The notes: generated from the sequence alone by a model not told the origin. DNA of 64,000 nucleotides from Pseudomonadota bacterium (GCA_023423535.1 JAFAFL010000012.1:12566-76565); one strand, 5' to 3'. Shown: positions 18,664-34,478, counted from the first letter of the stretch. Program-made: numbers and translations.

Positions 18664-18785
18664 CCGCTTCCGAATCCTGCTCGGTGGTGCGGAGCGGCTG
18701 GCTCCCCTTCCGTCGCTTGCTGCGCCCTATCTGGACGTCGAACGTCGGATCAAGTTCGACGGGATGATAGTGCCGCAATCGACGA

Positions 18786-19124
18786 TCATCTTCCCTCCTC
18801 CACCCAGCCCCGTCCTTCGATCCAGCGGACGGCCTTGCCCCCGGATGGGTCCAGAAGGTTTTCGTCGTCCGGTGTCAGGCTCGCCCTCCAGTCGGCCAGC
18901 CTCTCATCGATCAGCTCCGACACCTCCGGATGTGGATTCGCCAGCGACTGGAGAAGGCCCTCGCGGAGACGACGGTGAATCTCGCGCTCGACCGCTTCCG
19001 TGATGAACCGACTACGGTTCCGTTCGTAGCGGTCGATCTCCTCGACGAGGTCGACCGGCAGGGTGACCGTCACGCGTTCCGTCGTAGCCAAGGGAGCCTC
19101 CGATCCGAGCTTGAGTATGATCAC
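18786..19124 (-). CDS. Ribbon-helix-helix antitoxin-like protein
   Basis: A 112-residue protein with a ribbon-helix-helix N-terminus ('RVTVTLPVDLVEEIDRYERN', then 'RSRFITEAVEREIHRRL'), the DNA-binding fold of MazE/CopG-like antitoxins. A C-terminal part follows with 'PEVSELIDERLADW', and 'GKAVRWIEGRGWVEE' ends it. The start is GTG 19124, with AGGTGG about 9 bases upstream. The expected toxin downstream on the same strand is not found: an ATG directly after the stop gives only about 20 codons. It may be an orphan antitoxin or a plain transcription factor. It faces the DUF433/DUF5615 pair. Confidence 0.8.
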   Translation of the reverse strand: MIILKLGSEAPLATTERVTVTLPVDLVEEIDRYERNRSRFITEAVEREIHRRLREGLLQSLANPHPEVSELIDERLADWRASLTPDDENLLDPSGGKAVRWIEGRGWVEEGR

Positions 19125-19207
19125 ATGGGGTTGCCACCTGACGCCGGCCGGAGCGAGGCCTTCGTTTGGGGCACCCGCGCTGCCGCCAACTCACTAAGGT
19201 CGGGCAG

Positions 19208-20437
19208 GTGAACGCCCCTGTCTGCCACCTCGCCCTCCGCACGCCGCTCCGCCTGATTGCGCTCTGCATCGCGCTGAGCGGGCTCTCTTTCACCGCAGCC
19301 TGCGGCGAACGCGGCAGCGGGACGCCGGATGCTTCAGTCCAGGGCGAGCCGGACGCGGGGCAGACCTCCAGCGACGGCGGACAGACTGGCTCCGACGGGG
19401 GCACCGGCGACGCGGGCACCGAGCCGCTCTTCGGCGATCCCTTCACGCTCACGCCCTTCGACAAGGTCCGGATCAACAGCCACTCGGATCAGCCGAACTT
19501 CCAGCAGGCGGACGCGCCCTTCGACTGGGGCAACATCTCCAAGGCGAGCGTGAAGCTCATCGTCGACCTCGACACGACCTGCTACCCCTTCTCGAAGTGG
19601 CAGCAGGATCCGCCGCCGGAGGGACACAACTGGCCGCCCCTCTGCGACGCGTTCGACCGGACCTTCACCTTCACCATCAACCCGGCCGCCACGCCGGAGG
19701 ACCCGCCCGGCTTTGAGGTCGTGCGCGCGATCACGCCCTTCGGCGGGCCGCTGCATCTGGAGATCGACCTCACGGATCTCGCCAACGGGCTGCCGGGCGC
19801 ACACGTGCTGCGCACGCGGATCGAGACCTGGTCGGATGGCGCGGGGCAGGTCTCGGGCAGCAACGGCGGCTGGTTCGTCACCGCCCGCATCGAGGTCACC
19901 CCGGGCCGTCCTCCCGCCAGCGTCGCCGCGGTCATCCCGCTCTACCAGGGCAACCAGACGGAGTCCGGCGAGGGCGGGCGCATCAGCTTCGACATCCCGG
20001 AAGGAACCGTGGAGACGCGGCTCGAGTACCGCGTGACGGGACACGGCGGTCCGAACTCGGGCGGGGACTCGGCGTGCATCGGCCCCTTCGACGAGTTCTG
20101 CCGCCGCCAGCACGAGCTCTACGTGGACGACGTCCGCGTGGACAACTTCGAGGCTTGGCGCGACGACTGCGCTCAGCTCTGCACCGTCGTCAGCTCGCCC
20201 GGGCCGTTCGGCGGCACCATCCAGTACTGCCAGGAGAACCCCACCGGCGCTCAGCAGAGCGTCCGCGCGCCGCGGGCGAACTGGTGCCCGGGCAGCCTCA
20301 CCCCGCCCCGCGTCGTCTATCCGGACGCGCTCGCGCAGGCCGGGGGGCACACCTTCTCCTGGCGCATCAACAAGATCGGCGCGGGTGGGGTGTGGAACGT
20401 GTCCGCCTGGGCCATCGCCTACGGCGTGCGGAAGTAG
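19208..20437 (+). CDS. Lipoprotein with PNGase F-like C-terminal domain
   Basis: A 409-residue protein. It has an N-terminal hydrophobic signal ending 'SFTAAC', a lipobox, then a Gly/Ser/Asp-rich linker (about 40-80). Residues about 85-230 form a first beta-rich part and about 235-400 a second, with 'EYRVTGHGG', 'RRQHELYVDDVRVDNFEAW', 'YCQENPTGAQQSV' and 'PRANWCPGSLTPP'. These last blocks match the fold and conserved sites of peptide-N-glycosidase F-type domains, which remove N-linked glycans. Cysteines are numerous, which suits an exported, disulfide-bonded protein. GTG 19208 was chosen because the signal peptide follows directly. Whether catalytic acids are complete was not checked; enzyme activity is inference. 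Confidence 0.75.
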   Translation: MNAPVCHLALRTPLRLIALCIALSGLSFTAACGERGSGTPDASVQGEPDAGQTSSDGGQTGSDGGTGDAGTEPLFGDPFTLTPFDKVRINSHSDQPNFQQADAPFDWGNISKASVKLIVDLDTTCYPFSKWQQDPPPEGHNWPPLCDAFDRTFTFTINPAATPEDPPGFEVVRAITPFGGPLHLEIDLTDLANGLPGAHVLRTRIETWSDGAGQVSGSNGGWFVTARIEVTPGRPPASVAAVIPLYQGNQTESGEGGRISFDIPEGTVETRLEYRVTGHGGPNSGGDSACIGPFDEFCRRQHELYVDDVRVDNFEAWRDDCAQLCTVVSSPGPFGGTIQYCQENPTGAQQSVRAPRANWCPGSLTPPRVVYPDALAQAGGHTFSWRINKIGAGGVWNVSAWAIAYGVRK

Positions 20438-20524
20438 CGTCCCCGCCGGCGAAGCAGCCGTCCCGTCGAGCGCGCGTGACCCGGAATGGACGCACCCCTA
20501 CAGGCCGCTACAATTCCGCGCCTG

Positions 20525-21766
20525 ATGACGAGAGCGCTCCTCCTCCTGCCCGCCCTCCTTTGCGCAGCCGGCGCCGCGCACGCGCAGCCGCAGGCGACCA
20601 CTCCGGCGCCCGGCTCTACCGGCGACCTCCTCATCAAGAACCGGCGCATCCAGAAGGGTCAGAACACGCTCGCCCAGGCGCTCGCCGAGGTGCCGCTGCC
20701 GCCCGATCAGGTGCAGGCGGTCGTCGGCGCGCTCGAGGCCGCCGAGTTCGACTTCCGCCGCATCCGCGTCGGCGATCAGTTCCGGATGGTGCTCCGTCAC
20801 GGGGAGCTCGACTTCTTCGACTACCGCAAGGACCGCCAGCACGCGTGGCTCGTGCGCCGAGACGGCGACCGCTACGTCGGCACCAAGCGCGAGGTTGAGG
20901 TCGAGCAGCGCGTCGCCACCGTCGAGCTCACGGTGAACTCCAGCCTCTGGGATGCGGTGATGGCGGCGGGCGAAAAGCCGGGCATCGCAGTGGGCCTCGC
21001 GGACGTCTTCGCCTGGGACATCGACTTCTACCAGGACGTGCGCCAGGGCGACCGGGTCCGCGCGGTGATCGAGAAGCGGCTCGTGAAGGGCCAGCTGGTG
21101 GACTACGGCAACATCCTCGCCGCCGAGTACGTGGGCGGCGTCGTCGGCAACAAGCGCGTCTTCCGCTACGAGACCTCCACCGGCCAGGCCTCCTACTTCC
21201 AGCAGGACGGTTCGTCGGCGCGGAAGGCCTTCCTCAAGAGCCCGCTGAAGTACGCCAACGTCACCTCGCGCTTCGGCAGCCGCTTCCACCCGGTGCTCAA
21301 GTACATGAAGGCGCACAACGGCGTGGACTACGGCGCCGCGGTGGGCACGCCGGTCTGGGCCCCTTCCGATGGCACCGTCTCCCGCGTGAGCTACGACGGC
21401 GCCAACGGCAACCTCCTCTGCATCAAGCACCTGAACGGCTTCGAGACCTGCTACGCGCACCTGCACAAGGTCCACGTGCGCCCGGGCCAGAAGGTCCACC
21501 AGAAGCAGGTCGTCGCCCTCACCGGCAACACCGGCCGCAGCACCGGGCCCCACCTCCACTACGCGCTGAAGCGGAACGGGCAGTTCGTCAACCCGCTCGC
21601 CCAGAACTTCCCGCGCGCGGACCCGCTGCCCAAGGCCGAGCTCCCCCGCTTCGCCGAGAGCATCCGGCCGCTCGTCACACAGCTCGACTCGGTGAACGTG
21701 GCGGCCCTCACCCCTTCGGCCTCCTCCGAAGGCTCCGCGGCCACGACAGCGACCGCGACGCCGTAG
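20525..21766 (+). CDS. M23-family (LytM-type) endopeptidase, secreted
   Basis: A 413-residue protein with a signal peptide ('LLLLPALLCAAGAAHA'). A middle region about 40-240 includes an OapA/LysM-like part ('VFAWDIDFYQDVRQGDRVRAVIEK'). The C-terminal M23 domain spans about 245-375 with HNGVD (H264, D268) and HLHY (H343, H345), the zinc ligands and catalytic His of LytM enzymes. Such enzymes cut peptidoglycan cross-bridges or activate amidases. Start ATG 20525 was chosen over 20486 because the signal peptide begins there. A TACAAT hexamer lies 10 bases upstream. It precedes glgP but with a 162-bp gap. Confidence 0.92.
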   Translation: MTRALLLLPALLCAAGAAHAQPQATTPAPGSTGDLLIKNRRIQKGQNTLAQALAEVPLPPDQVQAVVGALEAAEFDFRRIRVGDQFRMVLRHGELDFFDYRKDRQHAWLVRRDGDRYVGTKREVEVEQRVATVELTVNSSLWDAVMAAGEKPGIAVGLADVFAWDIDFYQDVRQGDRVRAVIEKRLVKGQLVDYGNILAAEYVGGVVGNKRVFRYETSTGQASYFQQDGSSARKAFLKSPLKYANVTSRFGSRFHPVLKYMKAHNGVDYGAAVGTPVWAPSDGTVSRVSYDGANGNLLCIKHLNGFETCYAHLHKVHVRPGQKVHQKQVVALTGNTGRSTGPHLHYALKRNGQFVNPLAQNFPRADPLPKAELPRFAESIRPLVTQLDSVNVAALTPSASSEGSAATTATATP

Positions 21767-21928
21767 CGCCCCCCGAACGCCCGCGAGCGGCGCGCGTAAG
21801 GCAGCGGACGCCCCCCGAGATTGAGGAAGCGGATGCCGTCCGGGCAGGTAGGCTCGGGGTTCTCGCACGACCCGGAAGCCCACCGCGGACCGGGCCGTTC
21901 CGACACGATCACCGGAGACACACACACC

Positions 21929-24490
<2,562 letters not shown>

Positions 24491-24513
24491 CCGCCGGGAC
24501 GGCCCCTGCAGGG

Positions 24514-24987
24514 TGCAAGAGCCGCGAGGAGAAGCTCCAGGCCGCGGAGGACCAGGGAAACCTCCTCGCCGCGAGCAAGGCGAAGCTCGTGGAGGGCGTG
24601 GGCAAGGCGCTGGAGAACGAGGGCAAGGTCGCCGCCGAGACCGTCACCCGCGGCTCCGGCGAGGTGGTGAAGGCGGTGGGCAAGGGCTTCGACCAGAGCG
24701 TCTCGCAGGTGAAGCTCACCGTGCACGAGGCGCTCCCCCAGAAGGGCATCGGCGCCAGCCGCGCGGCGCTCCACCGAGAGAAGGAGAAGCGCGCGGTCAC
24801 CGTGTACGTGACGATGGACGCGCCCTACGCCGGCCCGCTGGAGCTGCGCGCGTACGACGCGCAGAACGCGGAGATCGGCCGGGCGAAGGTGGCAGTGGAC
24901 GAGAAGGAGTCCACCGCGAAGTACCTCGACTTCGAGTTCGACGAGCGCACGCCGCTGCTCACCGCGGACCACTTCGAGCTGCGGTAG
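24514..24987 (+). pseudogene. Lipoprotein-like gene without its signal peptide, 3' of glgP
   Basis: The reading frame from 24514 encodes about 157 residues beginning with a lipobox-type cysteine ('APAGC' just before), then charged helices ('REEKLQAAEDQGNLLAASKAK', cut short here) and a beta-rich tail ('AVTVYVTMDAPYAGPLELRAYD'). Mature lipoproteins of this kind need a hydrophobic signal before the Cys, yet upstream bases in this frame are the end of glgP and encode no such segment, nor a good start codon. The first candidates are GTG 24589 and 24598. Either it has lost its 5' end, or a shorter cytosolic form starts at 24589. It is convergent with the GGDEF-like gene. Confidence 0.55.
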
Positions 24988-25002
24988 CTCGGCGGGCGGC
25001 GC

Positions 25003-26010
25003 CTATCCGCGAACGGGGGCGGGCGACGGCTGCGCGCTCTCCACCCGGTTGCCGCCGGCCTGCTTTGCCCGCTCCAGCGCGCGCTCGGCGGCGGCGAGCA
25101 GCAGGGCTTCGTCCGCTCCGTGCGCGGGAAACACCGCGTAGCCCGCGCGAACGGTGACCTGACCGGGAGACTCGTCGGAGTTTCCCCACGCCTCCGCTTT
25201 ACCGCGCACCTGCTCCGCCCAGCGCCGCGCCGCCGCGTCGTCCGCGCCAGGGATGAGCACCGCGAAGGTGTTCGAGGCGAAGCGCGCGCCCGCCTCGCCA
25301 CCGGGCGTGGAGGTGAGAAAGGAGGCCACCCGCGTGAGGAGGAGGTCGCCCTCGGCCCAGCCCTGCTCGGCGTTGAAGGCGCGGAAGCGGTCCACGTCCA
25401 CCAGCACCAGCCCGAAGCCCTTGCGGGAGGCCTTCGCGCGAATGACGAACGCGGAGAGCGCCTCCTGGAAGAAGCGGTGCGTGTAGCGGCCGGTCACCGG
25501 GTCCCGGAACGCGAGGCCCTGCAGGTTCTCGGAGAGGTTCCGGTCGCGCGCTTCGAGCGTGGTCATCGCGCGGGAGAGCTCGGTGTTGCGCGCCTTCAGC
25601 TCGCGCACGAGCTCGCTCTTGATCTGCGCCACCGCCGACTCGTGGATCGCCTCGCCCACGGTGGAGAGGAGGTCCGCCGCGCGGAAGGGCTTGGTGAGGA
25701 AGCGCCGGACCCTCGCCACGTTGATCGCGTCCTGCGCGGTGTCCACCCGCGAGGAGGCCGTCACCAGCACCCGCGCCGCGTCCGGCTGCAGCGCCGCCAC
25801 CTCGCGCAGCAGCTCCACCCCGCTCATCGCCGGGAGCATGTGGTCGGAGACGACCGCGTGAACCTTCTCGCGGCGCAGGAGCGCCAGCGCGTCCTCCGCC
25901 GAGGACGCTGTGTGCACGGAGAAGTCGCGCCCGAGCACCTGCTTCATCAGGTGCAGGATCTGCTCGTCGTCGTCCACCACCAGCACCGTCGCTGAGACCC
26001 GCGCGCCCAT
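25003..26010 (-). CDS. Response regulator with degenerate GGDEF domain
   Basis: A 335-residue protein. Residues 6-125 are a receiver with the acid pocket 'VVDDDE', phosphoacceptor Asp56 ('VVSDHMLP') and Lys 'FLTKPF'. A coiled coil (about 126-165) leads into a GGDEF-type fold ('FRDPVTGRYTHRFFQEAL', 'VLVDVDRFRAFNAEQG'). The catalytic GGDEF motif is replaced by 'ASNTF' at residues 245-249, so diguanylate cyclase activity is very unlikely. It may bind c-di-GMP-related ligands or act by protein contact. ATG 26010 has GGAGG 9 bases upstream. It is convergent with the truncated lipoprotein gene. No histidine kinase is next to it. Confidence 0.9.
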   Translation of the reverse strand: MGARVSATVLVVDDDEQILHLMKQVLGRDFSVHTASSAEDALALLRREKVHAVVSDHMLPAMSGVELLREVAALQPDAARVLVTASSRVDTAQDAINVARVRRFLTKPFRAADLLSTVGEAIHESAVAQIKSELVRELKARNTELSRAMTTLEARDRNLSENLQGLAFRDPVTGRYTHRFFQEALSAFVIRAKASRKGFGLVLVDVDRFRAFNAEQGWAEGDLLLTRVASFLTSTPGGEAGARFASNTFAVLIPGADDAAARRWAEQVRGKAEAWGNSDESPGQVTVRAGYAVFPAHGADEALLLAAAERALERAKQAGGNRVESAQPSPAPVRG

Positions 26011-26089
26011 CGCTTGAAGCCTCCTGCTCCGACTGCCGTTAGCGCCGCCCTCGTTGCCTACCCTGCCTACCCTGCCCGCTCCCGCTGCG

Positions 26090-26401
26090 CTAGGCGAGGT
26101 CCGCCAGCCGCTCGTCGATCTCGTCCGCGAGCGACGGGTGGCTCTGCGCCAGCGCCACCTCCCTTGCACGTTCGAAGGTCTGGCGCGCCTCCTCCGTCCG
26201 CCCGGCGCCGGAGTATGCATCCCCGAGGGACACGAGGCCCGCCGCGAAGTCCTCCTGCAGACGGTTCGCATGTTCCAGAGGCTCGACCGCCTCGGCCGGA
26301 CGGCCCTTGCTCAGCAGAAAACGCCCCAGGGCGAAGTGCGGGAGGGGGTTGTTGGGGAAGTCCGCGGCGCGCTTCCGGTACTGCACTTCTTCGGCATCCA
26401 T
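26090..26401 (-). CDS. Small TPR-repeat protein
   Basis: A 103-residue protein made of about two and a half TPR units ('HFALGRFLLSKGRPAEAVEPL', cut, and 'LVSLGDAYSGAGRTEEARQTF'). It carries no signal peptide and is likely cytoplasmic. It lies 79 bp upstream of the response regulator on the same strand and may share its transcript. TPRs bind partner peptides; which partner cannot be told. Confidence 0.75.
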   Translation of the reverse strand: MDAEEVQYRKRAADFPNNPLPHFALGRFLLSKGRPAEAVEPLEHANRLQEDFAAGLVSLGDAYSGAGRTEEARQTFERAREVALAQSHPSLADEIDERLADLA

Positions 26402-26487
26402 CGTCCTCCGAGGATACCACCCGGGCAGCCGGGCGCCCGTGCCGTCTCAACCCCTCTCCGTGGCAAATGGGCACCATCTTGTGGCCC

Positions 26488-26898
26488 ATGATCGCCCCGC
26501 CCCGTGGACGGCCCGGATCGAAGACCGCCCAGCGGCTCCCGAAGCCCGGACGGCCCCTCACCCGCCGCGTGTGGCCTCCGCGGGCGCTGCAGATCGGCCT
26601 CGGCGTCTGGCTGGTGCTGACCGTCTTCCTCTGGCCGCACTCGAGGGTCCAGGCCAGCATGGCCGCCGGCGCCGGCCTGCTCGCGGTCCTCCTCAGCCTC
26701 GTGGCCCTGCGCTACTCGCCCATCCGTCTGCTGCTGGGCCTCGTCGGCGTCTGGCTCATCGTCGGTGCCTTCGTGCCGCCGACGCTGCCGCTGACCGTGG
26801 CGAACAACCTCCTGGCGGGCGTGCTGATCACCGCCCTCTCCTTCTTCCCGCTCGGCGACGTCCCCATGCTGCCCAGACGCACGCCGAGGGAGTCGTAG
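26488..26898 (+). CDS. SPW-repeat-type small membrane protein
   Basis: A 136-residue protein with a basic N-terminus (about 30 residues) and four hydrophobic helices. Two copies of the 'GxW' pattern are seen ('LGVWLVLTVFLWP' and 'VGVWLIVGAFVP'), the second followed by 'NNLLAGVLITALSFFP', as in the SPW-repeat family of bacterial membrane proteins with unknown role. ATG 26488 or 26467 could start it; neither has a clear ribosome site. It is divergent from the TPR gene. Confidence 0.65.
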   Translation: MIAPPRGRPGSKTAQRLPKPGRPLTRRVWPPRALQIGLGVWLVLTVFLWPHSRVQASMAAGAGLLAVLLSLVALRYSPIRLLLGLVGVWLIVGAFVPPTLPLTVANNLLAGVLITALSFFPLGDVPMLPRRTPRES

Positions 26899-27386
26899 GC
26901 GCCCGCGCGGGAGGAGGCTGCCGGTCCGAGCTGCAGGGAAGGACTGCACGACGCACGGGAGAGGTGCTCGACGCGCTGCACGACGCGTCGCATGCGCTGC
27001 ACGACGTGCCGGACGCGCTGCACGAGGTGCCCGACGCGCTGCAGGAGGTGCCGGACGCGCTTCACGACGTGCCCGACGCGCTGCACGACGTGCACGACGC
27101 GCTGCAGGAGGTGCCGGACGCGCTGCACGACGTGCCGGACGCGCTGCACGAGGTGCCGGACGCGCTGCAGGAGGTGCCGGACGCGGTGCAGGAAGTGCCG
27201 GACTCGCTACACGACGTGCCCGACGCGCTGCACGAGCTGCCCGGATGCCGGACCGGTGCTCTGGCAACTCGCCGGCCCTCAACTCGAGCCACCTGCGGCG
27301 CCGCGTCCCCAAACGACCAAACGAGAGGGCGGACACCGAGACTCCCCGGCGCCCGCCTTCGCTCACCCCACCGAGGTGCGCGTGGC
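26899..27386. other. 488-bp gene-free stretch holding a tandem repeat
   Basis: It is bounded by the SPW-type gene and the small lipoprotein gene. The 21-bp tandem array (26970-27242) is listed separately. The rest, 27243-27386, shows no gene with a ribosome site and no clear signal. Frames open across it on both strands are products of GC bias. Confidence 0.6.
26970..27242. repeat. Tandem 21-bp repeat array, 13 imperfect units
   Basis: Thirteen units of 21 bp, consensus GACGCGCTGCACGACGTGCC plus G, without spacers. Read in one plus-strand frame each unit encodes a heptad Asp-Ala-Leu-His/Gln-Asp/Glu-Val-Pro. Most differences between units fall on third positions of that frame (ctg/ctt/cta, gac/gag, cac/cag, ccg/ccc), giving silent or conservative changes. 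No start codon with a ribosome site precedes it in that frame. Confidence 0.9.
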
Positions 27387-27689
27387 TCAGTGCCCGCCGC
27401 TCTGCGGACCGCTGTTCCTCGGGCCCGACTCGGCCTCCGGCGTCGCGCCGTCCTGGCGGTGCCGCTCGTAGCCGTGGGCATCGATCACATTGCCCAGCCC
27501 TTGGCCGTGCTGCACCTCGTCCGGCGCGGTGGGCGGCTGCCCCTCTCCGCCCGAGCCACCGGTGTTCTCCAGCATCCGGGGCTGCGCGTCCTTGCCCAGG
27601 GTGCTCGTCTCCAGCCGGCAGGCCCCCGCTCCCAGGGCGAGCCCTCCCAGGAGCCCCGCCAGTGCCACGCGCTTCGTCCATCCCCTCAT
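27387..27689 (-). CDS. Small putative lipoprotein
   Basis: A 100-residue protein with a short basic N-terminus and a hydrophobic stretch ending 'LGAGAC' near residue 24, a weak lipobox. The rest is polar and Gly/Gln/Ser-rich with no known domain. ATG 27689 has AGGAGGAG about five bases upstream, a strong argument for it being real, whereas the longer frame from 27761 has none. It lies upstream of, and is transcribed away from, the tandem repeats' flank. Function unknown. Confidence 0.7.
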   Translation of the reverse strand: MRGWTKRVALAGLLGGLALGAGACRLETSTLGKDAQPRMLENTGGSGGEGQPPTAPDEVQHGQGLGNVIDAHGYERHRQDGATPEAESGPRNSGPQSGGH

Positions 27690-27779
27690 GGCTCTCCTCC
27701 TCACGGGCCTCAACGTGCCCACGAAGCGAGCAGGGGACCAACGGGGGGCGCCCGGACGCACGCCCTCCAGCGCGGCGCG

Positions 27780-31394
<3,615 letters not shown>

Positions 31395-31554
31395 GGCCGG
31401 GGAGCATAACCGGCGGTCTGACGCCCGACGCCCACTTCGAACCTGCCTGGCTGCTCGCGCGGGACGTTCGCGCAACGTGGCGTAATTCCCCGACTTCTTC
31501 CCGAGGCTCCCACCCGTGCGCACCTGAACAGAGAGCGCATTTCCGGAGGGCAGG

Positions 31555-31965
31555 ATGGACGCACAGGACGTGGTGGACAGGCTGCGTGACGCCTACACGG
31601 TGGAGAGGGTCTTCGGGCATCCGCTGCACGAGGACGGGGTGACGGTCATCCCGGTGGCGCGGGTCCGGGGCGGCGGCGGCGCCGGCAACGGCGAGGGTCC
31701 GGAGGGCAAGGGCCGGGGCGGCGGCAGCGGCTTCGGGCTCAACGCGGTCGGCGCGGGCGCGTTCGTCGTCCGCAACGGCGAGGTCCGCTGGCAGCCGGCG
31801 GTGGACGTGAACCGGATCGTCCTCGGCGCGCAGCTGCTGCTCGGCGCGGCGCTGTTCGTGTTCGGGAGGGTCGCCCGCTCGAAGTCGTCGCACGCGGCGA
31901 AGGCGGCGGCCGCGAAGTCAGCAAAGGGTGGCCTCAGACTCTTCGGCCGGCGCTTCGCGCACTGA
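31555..31965 (+). CDS. GerW/YtfJ-family protein
   Basis: A 136-residue protein with the spore-protein GerW/YtfJ pattern: 'VERVFGHPLHEDGVTVIPVARV', a Gly-rich loop (about 36-60), then 'GFGLNAVGAGAFVVRNGEVRW' and a membrane helix near 90-105 with a basic tail. (Pieces cut to size.) In Bacillus YtfJ/GerW affects spore germination; homologues occur widely in non-spore-formers without known role. GGAGGGCAGG lies just upstream of ATG 31555. It is convergent with the sigma-54 activator gene, with a 4-bp gap. Confidence 0.85.
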   Translation: MDAQDVVDRLRDAYTVERVFGHPLHEDGVTVIPVARVRGGGGAGNGEGPEGKGRGGGSGFGLNAVGAGAFVVRNGEVRWQPAVDVNRIVLGAQLLLGAALFVFGRVARSKSSHAAKAAAAKSAKGGLRLFGRRFAH

Positions 31966-31969
31966 CCCG

Positions 31970-33112
<1,143 letters not shown>

Positions 33113-33383
33113 GAGCGGCGTTTCCCGTGTCAGGTTCCCGGCGCCAAAGAGCAATCCTGGGGCCAAATTCGTTTCAGAGTGAACTCGCCTGCGTCGGACC
33201 GTTGACGCCTGGGTGCGCCGTTACCCTGCCGAAACCGCCCACGCGCCAAAGATCCGGCGAACGCCAGAGGGAGCAGCCGCATCGGGCGCTCTGGAGCGGC
33301 CGGTGGGTCATCGGCACACCGGGGTCGCGCGCTCCGAGGGGAACAACCGGTCAGTGATCCGAGGTGCGCGCTGCTGCAACGCG

Positions 33384-34478
33384 TCAGGCCGCGGCGGTGG
33401 CCTCGGCGAGCGCGGCCTCCCAATCCACCACGTCCACCGTCCTCGCGCCGAGCCGGACGTCGAGCACGGTCCGCTCCCCGCGCGCGTCGCCGCCGATCTG
33501 GAACGGCAGCGGGCGAGTGAAAGTCATCCGCGCCGACTTCACCAGCCAGTCGTGCATGCCGGGCATGGGATGGACGCCGGCCCACAACACGCCGGCCCGC
33601 CCGAGCGCCTCGAGCACCGGCCGGTCGTACACGCGCAGGTGAAGGAAGCCGGGCTTGAGGTCGGCGAAGGGGAAGGCGCGGAAGCCGAAGCCGTACTGCG
33701 GGATCGACGCCGCGGCGCACACGCTGACCGGGCCGTCGTAGAGGACGTCGCCGCCGGTCCACGGCACGGGCTCACCCGCTTCGTTCACCGTGTAGACCTC
33801 CGCGTCGCCGTTGCGCCGCAGCGTGGCCCAGGGCTGGTCCGCCTCGGTCAGCAGCGTGGGGACGGTGTGCCTCGCCAGCGCGTAGAGGTAGCCGCCGAGC
33901 CCCTTGTGCAGCCGGGTGGAGAGCCTCGAGCCGAAGAGCTGGCCGGACCTCCGGTCGAGGTTCTTCTGGTAGTCGTTGAGGACGAGCGCGTCCCAGCCCA
34001 CGCCGGCGAAGGGGCAGAGGGTGTCCTCCACCTCCACGAGGTTGAAGCGGCGGGTGGGGATGGGCCAGGCGAGCTTCGGCAGCAGCTCCACGATCTCCGG
34101 GTAGCGCGGGGAGCCGACGGTGCGGGACCACGCGTTGCCGGTGCCCAGCCGCAACACGCCGAGGTGCGGCAGCGGCACGTCCTCCGGCAGGCGGCGGGAG
34201 AGCATGTTCAACAGGCGCTGCGCCGCGCCGTCTCCGCCGCCGGAGAAGATGACGTCCGGGCGCTCCTCCGCGAGCAGCGCCGCGTGACGCTCGGCCTGGT
34301 CGAAGTCCTCGGACACCAGCACCAGCGCGTCCGGCAGCGCCTTCGCGAACATCCGGACCACATGCGGGCTCACCCGCTTCGCGCGACCGTTGAAGAGCGC
34401 GGCGATCTTCGCGCCCCGGCCCACCGTCGTTCGCGCGCTCTCGGCCCCCTGCGTCTCTTTCCCCGTGACAGCCTTCAC
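33384..34478 (-). CDS. Diacylglycerol/sphingosine kinase-like protein
   Basis: A 364-residue protein with the DAGK catalytic pattern: 'KIAALFNGRAKRV', the nucleotide loop GGGDG at residues 80-84 and 'LRLGTGNAWSR' shortly after. This fold phosphorylates lipids (diacylglycerol, ceramide-like or others) in the cytoplasm or at the membrane. GTG 34478 is the likely start; a frame running upstream to 34544 would share its start with the divergent gene, so it was set aside. The divergent membrane-protein gene begins 65 bp away. The substrate is unknown. Confidence 0.85.
   Translation of the reverse strand: MKAVTGKETQGAESARTTVGRGAKIAALFNGRAKRVSPHVVRMFAKALPDALVLVSEDFDQAERHAALLAEERPDVIFSGGGDGAAQRLLNMLSRRLPEDVPLPHLGVLRLGTGNAWSRTVGSPRYPEIVELLPKLAWPIPTRRFNLVEVEDTLCPFAGVGWDALVLNDYQKNLDRRSGQLFGSRLSTRLHKGLGGYLYALARHTVPTLLTEADQPWATLRRNGDAEVYTVNEAGEPVPWTGGDVLYDGPVSVCAAASIPQYGFGFRAFPFADLKPGFLHLRVYDRPVLEALGRAGVLWAGVHPMPGMHDWLVKSARMTFTRPLPFQIGGDARGERTVLDVRLGARTVDVVDWEAALAEATAAA

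Noticed and set aside
18575..18778. MazF-like toxin remnant on the minus strand
   Set aside because: Only the short segment 'ELDPTF' is suggestive, and the frame is short and has no ribosome site. It is left as a doubtful remark in the antitoxin finding.
26970..27242. CRISPR array
   Set aside because: Units are contiguous, 21 bp, without spacers, and vary at third codon positions; no cas gene nearby.
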